A stretch of DNA of 10,866 nt. It comes from Spirochaetaceae bacterium (GTDB lineage: Bacteria; Spirochaetota; Spirochaetia; Treponematales; Breznakiellaceae). The translations under genes and the position numbers were made by a program. How positions within the stretch are numbered: position 1 is the first letter of the stretch; the number at the start of each line of letters is the position of its first letter. The notes under the pieces are model-generated. The model was not told the DNA's origin. It did not search any database and saw nothing but the letters and a program-made list of their open reading frames with translations. Shown here one piece after another: positions 4,962 through 10,866 of this stretch. The stretch covers positions 1 to 10,866 of the forward strand of contig JAIRPH010000181.1 in the NCBI GenBank assembly GCA_031257135.1. Reading direction: 5' to 3'.

Positions 4962-6266
4962 ATGAAAAAGATCATCGTCTTGCTGTCGGTATTGACGGTA
5001 CTAGACGGTTCTCTGTTCGCGGGCGGAGGCGGAGACAAAGCCCCGAAAGGAGAGGTCCCGTTACGATTCTGCTGGTGGGGTCCCAATTCTCGGAACGACC
5101 GGATGAATACTCTGCTCGATCTTTACGAGAGCCAGCATCCGGGAGTGAAGATTTCGAGGGAATACTCGAATTTCGCCGACTATTGGGTCAAGTTCAACAC
5201 TCAAGCCGCGGCTGGAACTCAGCCTGACGTGAGCCTCCATGTGATGCAGTCGGTACAGGAATATGTGAATAAAGGCGTACTGCTTCCGCTGGACGAGTAT
5301 GTGCAGTCCGGCAGGATTAATATCGCGGACTGGTCTAACGCGGCGATTTCGCCGGGGATTATCAACGGGAAACAGTACGGCATTATTTACGGACTCACGC
5401 CCCAAGGGGTGTTGTACAACGCCGCGCTGATCGCCGGCGCGGGTCTGCCTCCGCCGCCGCAGAATTGGACGGTTGAGCAGTTCAAAGCCTATGTTTTGGA
5501 ACTCAAAGACAAACTTCCCCAAGGGGTTTGGGCTGTGGAAAGCGCGGCCGATTCGGATCACGCGATAGAGATATTCATGCGTTCTAAAGGCAAATCCTTC
5601 TATACCGCCGAAGGAACCGGGCTGGGATTCGCCAAGCAGGACTTGATCGACTGGTTTACCCTGTGGGACGATCTGCGTAAAGCCGGAGCCGTCCCGGGAG
5701 CGGTATTGAGCGCGGAACTCAGGAACGCCCCCTACGAGCAGACCCTGTTCGGTTCCGGCAAAGCGGCTTTGCTCTTTCAAAACGCCAATCTAATACCTAC
5801 CTTTCAGAGTATCGTCGCAGGGGAGGTGCTGATTACCAGAGAGCCTCGGGTCAATCCGAACATTCCGGGGGATTTTTTCCAGCCCACGATGTTCGGCGTT
5901 TCGGCTAAGACGAAATATCCTGCTGAATCGGCTGAGTTCATCGACTGGATGGTGAATAACCTCGAAGCCAATCTGATTTTCAAGGCTGATTACGGCGCGC
6001 CCGGAGACCCGGACGCGCTCAAGGCGATACAAGGCGCGGCTACCGCGGTGGAAAACCGGAGCTACAGCTTCGATAAGCTCCTGCTGGAGGACAAGACTAT
6101 TCCGCCGTCCCGGGCAAGAGCCGAAGGCAGTTCCAGCGTTTTCGACCCGTGCCTGCGACTGGCTTATGAAGATATTTCATCCGGGGCTATTACGCTCAAC
6201 GCGGGGGTAGACCGCTTTTTTCAAGAGGCAGAAGCTATTCTGTCCAAGAACAAGCCGAACCGTTAG
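4962..6266 (+). CDS. ABC sugar transporter substrate-binding protein
   Basis: A 434-residue family-1 extracellular solute-binding protein. A signal peptide (MKK, hydrophobic stretch, LFA) is likely cut after residue 20, leaving a mature GGGGDK N-terminus; there is no lipobox cysteine, and an Asp at 15 interrupts the hydrophobic core. The mature protein has the sugar-binding pattern: LRFCWWG near 34-40, DLYESQHPGVKISREYSNFADY, FNTQAAAGTQPDV, GIINGKQYGIIYGL, GVLYNAALIAGAGL and FGSGKAALLF. It captures the sugar outside the inner membrane and hands it to the two permeases encoded downstream. The ATG at 4962 was chosen for its AAAAGGAG SD and the signal peptide; a GTG at 4926 would lie inside the regulator gene. 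The substrate is probably an oligosaccharide, judged from the GH2 gene. Confidence 0.92.
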   Translation: MKKIIVLLSVLTVLDGSLFAGGGGDKAPKGEVPLRFCWWGPNSRNDRMNTLLDLYESQHPGVKISREYSNFADYWVKFNTQAAAGTQPDVSLHVMQSVQEYVNKGVLLPLDEYVQSGRINIADWSNAAISPGIINGKQYGIIYGLTPQGVLYNAALIAGAGLPPPPQNWTVEQFKAYVLELKDKLPQGVWAVESAADSDHAIEIFMRSKGKSFYTAEGTGLGFAKQDLIDWFTLWDDLRKAGAVPGAVLSAELRNAPYEQTLFGSGKAALLFQNANLIPTFQSIVAGEVLITREPRVNPNIPGDFFQPTMFGVSAKTKYPAESAEFIDWMVNNLEANLIFKADYGAPGDPDALKAIQGAATAVENRSYSFDKLLLEDKTIPPSRARAEGSSSVFDPCLRLAYEDISSGAITLNAGVDRFFQEAEAILSKNKPNR

Positions 6267-6270
6267 AGAA

Positions 6271-6338
6271 GGCTGGACTACTAAGTCCGGGGAGGCTGGA
6301 CTACTAAGTCCGGAAGGTCTGGACTGCTAAGTCCAGCC
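6271..6338 (+). repeat. Three tandem hairpin repeats, 23-nt period
   Basis: Units 1 (6271-6290) and 2 (6294-6313) are identical 20-mers; unit 3 (about 6317-6338) is a close variant. Each folds into a 7-bp stem with a 4-nt loop (ACTA, ACTA, GCTA): CTGGACT with AGTCCGG (one T.G wobble) in units 1-2, and a fully paired CTGGACT/AGTCCAG in unit 3. The first arm of unit 1 (GGCTGGACT, 6271-6279) can also pair perfectly over 9 bp with the last arm of unit 3 (AGTCCAGCC, 6330-6338), giving an alternative large fold. It lies between the binding-protein and permease genes, where such structures often raise binding-protein mRNA stability or reduce read-through. Confidence 0.85.
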
Positions 6339-6341
6339 GAG

Positions 6342-6358
6342 CCTTTCCGGAAAGGAGG
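6342..6358 (+). promoter_or_regulatory. Palindrome overlapping the permease ribosome-binding site
   Basis: CCTTTCCGGAAAGG (6342-6355) is a perfect 14-base palindrome, and its right arm overlaps the SD AAGGAGG (6352-6358). Intramolecular hairpin formation would be strained because there is no loop unless the central pairs open, but pairing of the arms would mask part of the SD. The SD ends 17 nt before the ATG at 6376, further than usual. Confidence 0.5.
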
Positions 6359-6375
6359 ATTGTATCAAACGATAT

Positions 6376-7254
6376 ATGCGGACCCAAAAGATCGCTTTTG
6401 TGTTTCTCGCCCCGTGGCTGATAGGGATTACGGCGTTTTCTCTTGCGCCGATGCTTATGTCCCTGTGGTTTTCCTTCACCAATTCAAATATGTTTAACGT
6501 CCCGGATTGGATAGGTTTTGCTAATTATACCGCGCTGTTTAAGGACCCTCGTTTTCTGCGTTCTCTCGGGATTACCGCCCGATACGTGTTGTTCGGGGTT
6601 CCCCTTCAGCTTGGGTTTGCGCTGTTTCTTGCGTCTATACTGAACCATAAGGTTCCGGGGTTTCAGCTTTTCCGGGGGATTTACTACGTCCCTTCGTTGT
6701 TGGGCGGCAGTGTCGCTGTTGCGCTTCTGTGGCGGCAGATTTTCGGGTTAGAGGGCATCCTCAACAAAGGGCTGTCTTTTTTGGGTTTTACGCGCTTTGC
6801 CGAGGTTTCATGGATGAACGACCCGGCTACCGCGGTGTATACGCTGGTCGCGCTTCTGGTGTGGCAGTTCGGGTCGTGCATGGTTATCTTTGTCGCGGGA
6901 ATCCAGAATATTCCGGAAACGCTGTATGAAGCCGCGGAAATCGACGGCGCGGGCAGAATCGCCCGGTTTTTCAGCATAACCTTCCCCATGCTGACGCCGA
7001 TTATTTTTTTCAATCTGATTATGCAGATTATTTCCGCGTTTCAAGCCTTTACGCCGGCGTTTATTATCAGCCGCGGTACCGGCGGATTCCGGGATTCGAT
7101 TTTATTCTACACCCTGTATCTCTACCGGCAGGGTTTCGTAGAGTACAAGATGGGGTACGCTTCGGCTATGGCGTGGTTTCTGCTTCTGATAATCGGCGCA
7201 ATTACCGCGCTTCTGTTCGCGACTTCCCGTTTGTGGGTGTACTATGATGAATAA
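6376..7254 (+). CDS. ABC sugar transporter permease (MalF/UgpA type)
   Basis: A 292-residue inner-membrane permease with about six membrane helices (first at about 7-32, last at about 265-285). The EAA loop that docks the ATPase is clear at about 184-208: YEAAEIDGAGRIARFFSITFPMLTP. Length and the APWLIGITAF start are typical of the first permease of CUT1 sugar importers. It pairs with the next permease; the coding regions overlap by 11 nt. The ATG at 6376 is the only normal start in frame, but its SD is 17 nt away. An ATC at 6364 sits at the ideal distance and would add KRY-like residues, so the true start is uncertain by four codons. Translation may be limited by the hairpins upstream. Confidence 0.9.
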   Translation: MRTQKIAFVFLAPWLIGITAFSLAPMLMSLWFSFTNSNMFNVPDWIGFANYTALFKDPRFLRSLGITARYVLFGVPLQLGFALFLASILNHKVPGFQLFRGIYYVPSLLGGSVAVALLWRQIFGLEGILNKGLSFLGFTRFAEVSWMNDPATAVYTLVALLVWQFGSCMVIFVAGIQNIPETLYEAAEIDGAGRIARFFSITFPMLTPIIFFNLIMQIISAFQAFTPAFIISRGTGGFRDSILFYTLYLYRQGFVEYKMGYASAMAWFLLLIIGAITALLFATSRLWVYYDE

Positions 7255-8083
7255 AAAGACAGCGATGCTGTTGAAAGTAATTATCCTCATTGCGGGAGCC
7301 GCGTTTATGCTGTATCCTCTGCTCTGGATGGTTGCCAGTTCCTTCAAGCCTGAAGCGTTAATTTTCCGGGAACTGGGCTTAATTCCTGCCGAATTCACGG
7401 CGGAACACTATATATTAGGCTGGAACGGCCGGGCGGGAATTAATTTCGGGCTGTTTTTTAAAAACACGATACTGCTGGTTCTCTGCTGTATTGTAGGAAA
7501 CGTATCTTCCTGTTCTATGACGGCTTACGCTTTTGCCCGGCTTGAGCTTGCGGGAAAAAAGGTTTTGTTCGCGGTACTTATGGTATCTATGATGCTTCCT
7601 TTTCATGTAGTATTACTGCCGAGGTTTCTTATTTTCACCAAACTACATTGGATCAATACTTATCTGCCCCTGATCGTACCAGCTTTTTTGGGGACTAACG
7701 GGTTTTTCTGTTACATGATGGTACAATTCATGCGGAGCATCCCTCGCGAACTGGATCAAGCGGCGACCATAGACGGGTGCGGGCCGGTTCAGATATTCTT
7801 CCGCATCCTCATGCCCCTCTGCACCGCCGGAACCGCGCTTATTATGGCGCTTACCATGATCTGGACGTGGAACGATTTTTTCAGCCAGCTTATTTACATC
7901 GGCAATCCTGAGCTGTTTACCGTAGCTTTAGGCTTGCGTACTTTTATTGACGCTACCGGCGCGTCAAACTACGGACAGCTTTTCGCTATGTCGGTAGTAT
8001 CGCTGTTGCCGATTATCATCTTTTTTATCATCGCCCAGAAACAGCTTATGGGAGGCATCGCCGTTCAAGGGCTGAAAGGGTAG
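7244..8083 (+). CDS. ABC sugar transporter permease (MalG/UgpE type)
   Basis: A 279-residue inner-membrane permease with about six helices, starting MMNKK and a first helix at about 9-32. The EAA loop is at about 169-191: LDQAATIDGCGPVQIFFRILMPL. The MLYPLLWMVASSFKP opening and C-terminal QKQLMGGIAVQGLKG are hallmarks of the second permease of CUT1 importers. The start (ATG 7244, or 7247) lies inside the first permease gene and has no clear SD, so translation is probably coupled. No ATPase gene follows; a shared MsmK/UgpC-type ATPase encoded elsewhere is presumed. The gene ends 25 nt before the GH2 start. Confidence 0.92.
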   Translation: MMNKKTAMLLKVIILIAGAAFMLYPLLWMVASSFKPEALIFRELGLIPAEFTAEHYILGWNGRAGINFGLFFKNTILLVLCCIVGNVSSCSMTAYAFARLELAGKKVLFAVLMVSMMLPFHVVLLPRFLIFTKLHWINTYLPLIVPAFLGTNGFFCYMMVQFMRSIPRELDQAATIDGCGPVQIFFRILMPLCTAGTALIMALTMIWTWNDFFSQLIYIGNPELFTVALGLRTFIDATGASNYGQLFAMSVVSLLPIIIFFIIAQKQLMGGIAVQGLKG

Positions 8084-8108
8084 TTTTACTTGTTTTATGG
8101 AGGCAGAT

Positions 8109-10610
8109 ATGGAGAAAACAATAGACAACTGGCAGGCGGCGCAGTATGACTGCGCTCTGCCGGATCGTCAGGTTCCTCAAGAAACGGGAGCATGGTTTCC
8201 CGCGATGGTTCCCGGAGCGGTTCAGTATGATCTGACGGCTTTGGGGAAACTCGAAAATCCCTACGCAAGCTCGAAGGCGGCTTTCGCCGCGGCTTGGGTT
8301 GCGAAAAGCGACTGGCTCTACCGCGCTGAATTCGATACGCCTTCCGCCGCGGCTCAGATGGAAACGATCTTTCTCCGGCTGAAAGGGGTGGACACGTATT
8401 CCGAAGTGTGGCTTAACGGCGTTCTCTTGGGAGAAACCGCCAATGCCATGCGAATCTACGAGTTTCCGGTAAACCATGAAACGCTGAGGCATCGCGGGAA
8501 GAACAAGCTCCTCATCCGGGTCAAGTCGCACCACCGGATGATCGAAGGCAAGATCGATGAAACCGAGAAACGCCTCCGCAACGGCAGGTCTCCGGAGGGA
8601 CTCTTAGGGAAATCTCTGATCCGCCGGTATCAGCGGAGCTTCTTCGCCGGATCGAGCCTCCTCAACTTGGGAACCGGCGTTCTGGGCATCGGTGTAAACC
8701 GTCCGGTTCAGTTGGTTATGTATCCCGGGGCGTACCTTTCGGATTTGTGTTTCCGTACCGAACGCGTCAGCGCGGATAAAGCCTTCTGCACGGTTCTTTT
8801 CACCGCTGAACGAGCCGGAACCGGTACGGTTCTCAGGCTTATCCTGACTGACGCAGACGGCGCGACCGCGGCTGAAGCGGAAACCCGGGCGGACGCAGGC
8901 TCCGCGTCTTTTACCGTAGCTGATCCGAAACTCTGGCATCCGAAAGGATACGGGGAACCGTATTTGTACGCGCTCAAAGCCGAGCTTGTCCAGAACGGAG
9001 CCGTTGTGTATGAATGTACCCGGCAGATCGGCGTACGGACAGTAACGCTGGCGAAACAAGACTCTTCCGGCAGAAAGACTTTCTACTTCAAAGTCAACGA
9101 GAAAAAGATCGTCGTTCACGGACAGAATCATATTCCGCTGGACTACATCAAATGCTACGGCTCTCCCGAAGAATACGACCGGCTTTTCAAACTCCTCGAA
9201 AATCAAGGGGTCAACATGATCCGCATCTGGGGAGGCGGCGTGGCGGAAGATGATTCTTATTATGAACTCTGCGACCGTTTAGGAATTCTCATCTGGCACG
9301 ATATGTTTCTTCACAGCAATCTGTATCCTGACTATGACCCGGAATTCGTCAAAGAATTTCTCGCTGAAGCTGAAGGCGTTCTCAAACAGGCGCGTTCTCA
9401 TCCGTGTTTCTGTCTGGTCTGCGGAGGCAACGAACAGCAGGAAGGATGGGACGAATGGGGCTGGAAACAGGCTGTTGACCGGTTCTACGGAGAAAGGCTC
9501 TTTCAGGAATATCTGCCTCCGCTGGCGGCGAGGCTCTGCCCGGATATTCCGTACATCCCCAATTCGCCTCACGGCGGCAAGTGGGCCCAGTCTCCGGTTG
9601 AGGGAGAATGTCACAACTGGGGCAATTTTTACAACAGCAGTAAAGACCCGCTGTTCGTTACCGAAACCTGCTGGACGAGCGAGAGTTACTCCCGCCCTGA
9701 AACGCTGAAAAAATACATGGGACTCGACGTTGACGCGCCGGAATTCTCCCGTCCGGGGTGGGCTTCACGATGGCAGGAACGTACAGGTCTAGGGCTTTTC
9801 AACCGGATGCCTTACAGCAACTGGTTCAGCGTAGAAACACTGCGTTCCTATCTTCACGGACTGGAACTGGAACAGCTCAGAGCGGATTACAGCGCGCTTT
9901 CCATGTACCGCTTCCGCAGTCCTTCTAATTCCGGGGTGATTTACTGGTCTCACAACAAGGGCGGACCTCTTTTCCAATTCGGTTGCGTTGACTACGGCGG
10001 CTATCCTATGATGCCTTATTACGCAGTGAAACGGGTTTTCGCGCCGATTGGAGTTCACGCCTACCGGGACGTATCGGATATTGTAGTGATGCTTTCTAAT
10101 CATACCGCGGAAACCGCGGACGTAATGGTGGAAGCCGTTCATCTCGGCAGGCGGGGAGAACCGCTGGGACGCTGGACGCGGAACGTGCAGGCTGAAGCCG
10201 GAGGGCTTGTCCGGGTACAGCGGCTTGAAGTCCTGTACGAAAAAGTACAGAGCCGCACTGAAGAGGCTTTCTACGTTTGCGCGCTTCAGGACGGAAATCC
10301 GCTTGCCGAAGATATGCTGTTTTTCTGTCCTTTCTCCGAGTACGACGGGGAGTACCGCGATCTTAATGTAAGCGTCGAATCCGCCGGCGCGGATACATGG
10401 CGTCTCCGCTTGAGCGCGGAAACTCCGGTACGGCTGGTCGAATTAGAAAGCAATCATAAACTGCTTTTCTCAGACGATTATTTCCCCCTTGCCCCGGGGC
10501 GGGATAAAATCGTTGAAGCCTTTCTTTTAGAAAAAACCGTTCCTGAGCCGATACGTCTAACCGCTTCCATACTGGGCGGACCGAACAAACAGAGCTATAT
10601 CCTGCCGTAA
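8109..10610 (+). CDS. Glycoside hydrolase family 2, beta-mannosidase-like
   Basis: An 833-residue retaining glycosidase of the GH2 beta-mannosidase branch. Order: N-terminal sugar-binding beta domain (about 1-185, with GVDTYSEVWLNGVLLGE), Ig-like domain (about 190-300), TIM barrel (about 305-625), C-terminal beta domain. Barrel motifs: NMIRIWGGGV (WGGG at 374-377), WHD (396-398), CGGNE with acid/base Glu442, FVTET with nucleophile Glu519, and YWSHNKGGP (Trp613, Asn616, Lys617). The last motif is usually W-x-x-ND-x-WP in beta-mannosidases, so Lys617 is unusual and could favour a charged substrate. No signal peptide, so it acts in the cytoplasm on imported oligosaccharide. The ATG at 8109 has SD TGGAGG five bases away; ATG 8097 overlaps that SD and is less likely. 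Last gene of the operon before the terminator. The mannosidase assignment is by similarity of motifs only. Confidence 0.85.
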   Translation: MEKTIDNWQAAQYDCALPDRQVPQETGAWFPAMVPGAVQYDLTALGKLENPYASSKAAFAAAWVAKSDWLYRAEFDTPSAAAQMETIFLRLKGVDTYSEVWLNGVLLGETANAMRIYEFPVNHETLRHRGKNKLLIRVKSHHRMIEGKIDETEKRLRNGRSPEGLLGKSLIRRYQRSFFAGSSLLNLGTGVLGIGVNRPVQLVMYPGAYLSDLCFRTERVSADKAFCTVLFTAERAGTGTVLRLILTDADGATAAEAETRADAGSASFTVADPKLWHPKGYGEPYLYALKAELVQNGAVVYECTRQIGVRTVTLAKQDSSGRKTFYFKVNEKKIVVHGQNHIPLDYIKCYGSPEEYDRLFKLLENQGVNMIRIWGGGVAEDDSYYELCDRLGILIWHDMFLHSNLYPDYDPEFVKEFLAEAEGVLKQARSHPCFCLVCGGNEQQEGWDEWGWKQAVDRFYGERLFQEYLPPLAARLCPDIPYIPNSPHGGKWAQSPVEGECHNWGNFYNSSKDPLFVTETCWTSESYSRPETLKKYMGLDVDAPEFSRPGWASRWQERTGLGLFNRMPYSNWFSVETLRSYLHGLELEQLRADYSALSMYRFRSPSNSGVIYWSHNKGGPLFQFGCVDYGGYPMMPYYAVKRVFAPIGVHAYRDVSDIVVMLSNHTAETADVMVEAVHLGRRGEPLGRWTRNVQAEAGGLVRVQRLEVLYEKVQSRTEEAFYVCALQDGNPLAEDMLFFCPFSEYDGEYRDLNVSVESAGADTWRLRLSAETPVRLVELESNHKLLFSDDYFPLAPGRDKIVEAFLLEKTVPEPIRLTASILGGPNKQSYILP

Positions 10611-10619
10611 ACGCTTTTA

Positions 10620-10655
10620 GAAAGTCCTGAGAAACGTTGTTTCTAAGGACTTTTC
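10620..10655 (+). terminator. Hairpin terminator of the carbohydrate operon
   Basis: AAAGTCCT (10621-10628) pairs with AGGACTTT (10646-10653), then after one mismatch AGAAAC (10630-10635) pairs with GTTTCT (10639-10644) around a 3-nt loop. The 3' side runs into TTTTCTT. It lies 10 nt after the GH2 stop and separates this operon from eda. Because the 5' side is A-rich, it could work weakly in both directions. Confidence 0.75.
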
Positions 10656-10694
10656 TTAGTAGCGGAATAGGACAAAAAATCAACAGATTCAGTA

Positions 10695-10740
10695 GTATAC
10701 TTTTTAGAGATATACAGGTATACTTTTTATTTAGAGGTAT
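10695..10740 (+). promoter_or_regulatory. eda promoter region with a tandem repeat
   Basis: GTATACTTTTTA occurs at 10695-10706 and again at 10718-10729, a 23-bp offset, and each copy is followed by a similar AGAGRTAT stretch. Each contains a TATACT that could be a -10 (10696-10701 or 10719-10724). No good -35 is seen for either, which would suit activator-dependent control or a repressor binding two sites on the same helix face. An AGAGG SD at 10733-10737 lies six bases before the eda start. The role of the repeat is inference. Confidence 0.5.
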
Positions 10741-10743
10741 GGT

Positions 10744-10866
10744 ATGGATACAATTTTTGAAGAACTAGGGAAGATCGGTATTGTGCCGGTGATCAAGATT
10801 GACGATCCGGAAAAGGCGGTTCCTCTGGCGAAAGCCCTCATCGCAGGCGGAATTCCGGCGGCGGAA
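10744..10866 (+). CDS. eda: KDPG/KHG aldolase, N-terminal part (partial)
   Basis: Forty-one residues from ATG 10744 to the window end match the N-terminus of 2-keto-3-deoxy-6-phosphogluconate aldolase: KIGIVPVIKIDDPEKAVPLAKALIAGGIPAAE. The last residue visible is the Glu of the (A/L)E-V-T-x-R-T block, the catalytic acid/base (Glu45 in E. coli Eda); the Schiff-base Lys lies outside the window. The enzyme splits KDPG to pyruvate and glyceraldehyde-3-phosphate in the cytoplasm, joining hexuronate or gluconate breakdown to glycolysis. It has its own promoter region after a terminator, but its position suggests a related regulon, probably with a 2-keto-3-deoxygluconate kinase further on (not seen). 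Confidence 0.9.
   Translation, partial: MDTIFEELGKIGIVPVIKIDDPEKAVPLAKALIAGGIPAAE

Noticed and set aside
5061..5780. Long minus-strand reading frame of 239 codons
   Set aside because: Antisense to the sugar-binding protein gene, with no family resemblance and no promoter or SD.
6271..6338. CRISPR array
   Set aside because: Units are only 3 nt apart, leaving no room for spacers; there are only three units and no cas genes.
8097..8108. ATG 8097 as start of the GH2 gene
   Set aside because: It overlaps the SD TGGAGG that is correctly spaced for ATG 8109.
10696..10740. Riboswitch or RNA leader before eda
   Set aside because: The region is short and AT-rich, with direct rather than pairing repeats and no stem or T-run typical of a riboswitch.

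Overview
The window looks like chromosomal DNA of a gut- or termite-type spirochaete, most likely Treponema sensu lato (Breznakiellaceae-like). The case rests on gene content and style. There is a BspA-type LRR_5 protein, a YmdB/TIGR00282-like metallophosphoesterase beside a TPR protein, and a cytidylate-kinase-like protein. The sugar-binding lipoprotein-like protein ends its signal peptide in a 'FAGGGG' tail, and base composition is moderately GC-rich. The genus is an inference; no rRNA or marker gene is present.

Layout. (1) Positions 1-322 hold the N-terminus of an IS1-family transposase on the minus strand, running off the left edge, plus a structured intergenic stretch. (2) Positions 323-2706 are a minus-strand operon read from right to left: TPR protein, YmdB-like phosphoesterase with replaced metal ligands, and LRR_5 protein, behind a TTGTAT-17-TATACT promoter. 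(3) Positions 2715-2763 form a compact divergent control region. A minus-strand intrinsic terminator encloses a perfect TTGACA-17-TATACT plus-strand promoter whose predicted transcript starts at or next to the ATG of the next gene, so that mRNA is probably leaderless. (4) Positions 2770-3591 hold a monocistronic cytidylate-kinase-like gene. (5) Positions 3684-10655 are a plus-strand carbohydrate operon: YhcH/YiaL cupin, GntR/FadR regulator, ABC sugar-binding protein, two ABC permeases and a cytoplasmic GH2 beta-mannosidase-like enzyme, closed by a hairpin terminator. (6) From 10696 a separate, repeat-containing promoter region leads into the start of a KDPG aldolase gene (eda), cut by the window end.

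How the genes work together (inference). The ABC importer takes up an oligosaccharide using an ATPase encoded elsewhere, since none is in the window. The GH2 enzyme hydrolyses it in the cytoplasm. YhcH probably acts on a released sugar or sugar acid, GntR/FadR senses a sugar (acid) ligand, and the KDPG aldolase feeds the Entner-Doudoroff/hexuronate route. The GH2 active site keeps both catalytic glutamates but has Asn-Lys where beta-mannosidases usually have Asn-Asp, so the substrate may not be a plain mannoside.

No complete novel defence or mobile system was seen. The most unusual signals are three tandem 23-nt-period hairpins between the binding-protein and permease genes, the leaderless promoter inside a reverse terminator, and the YmdB-like protein that has lost most canonical metal ligands.
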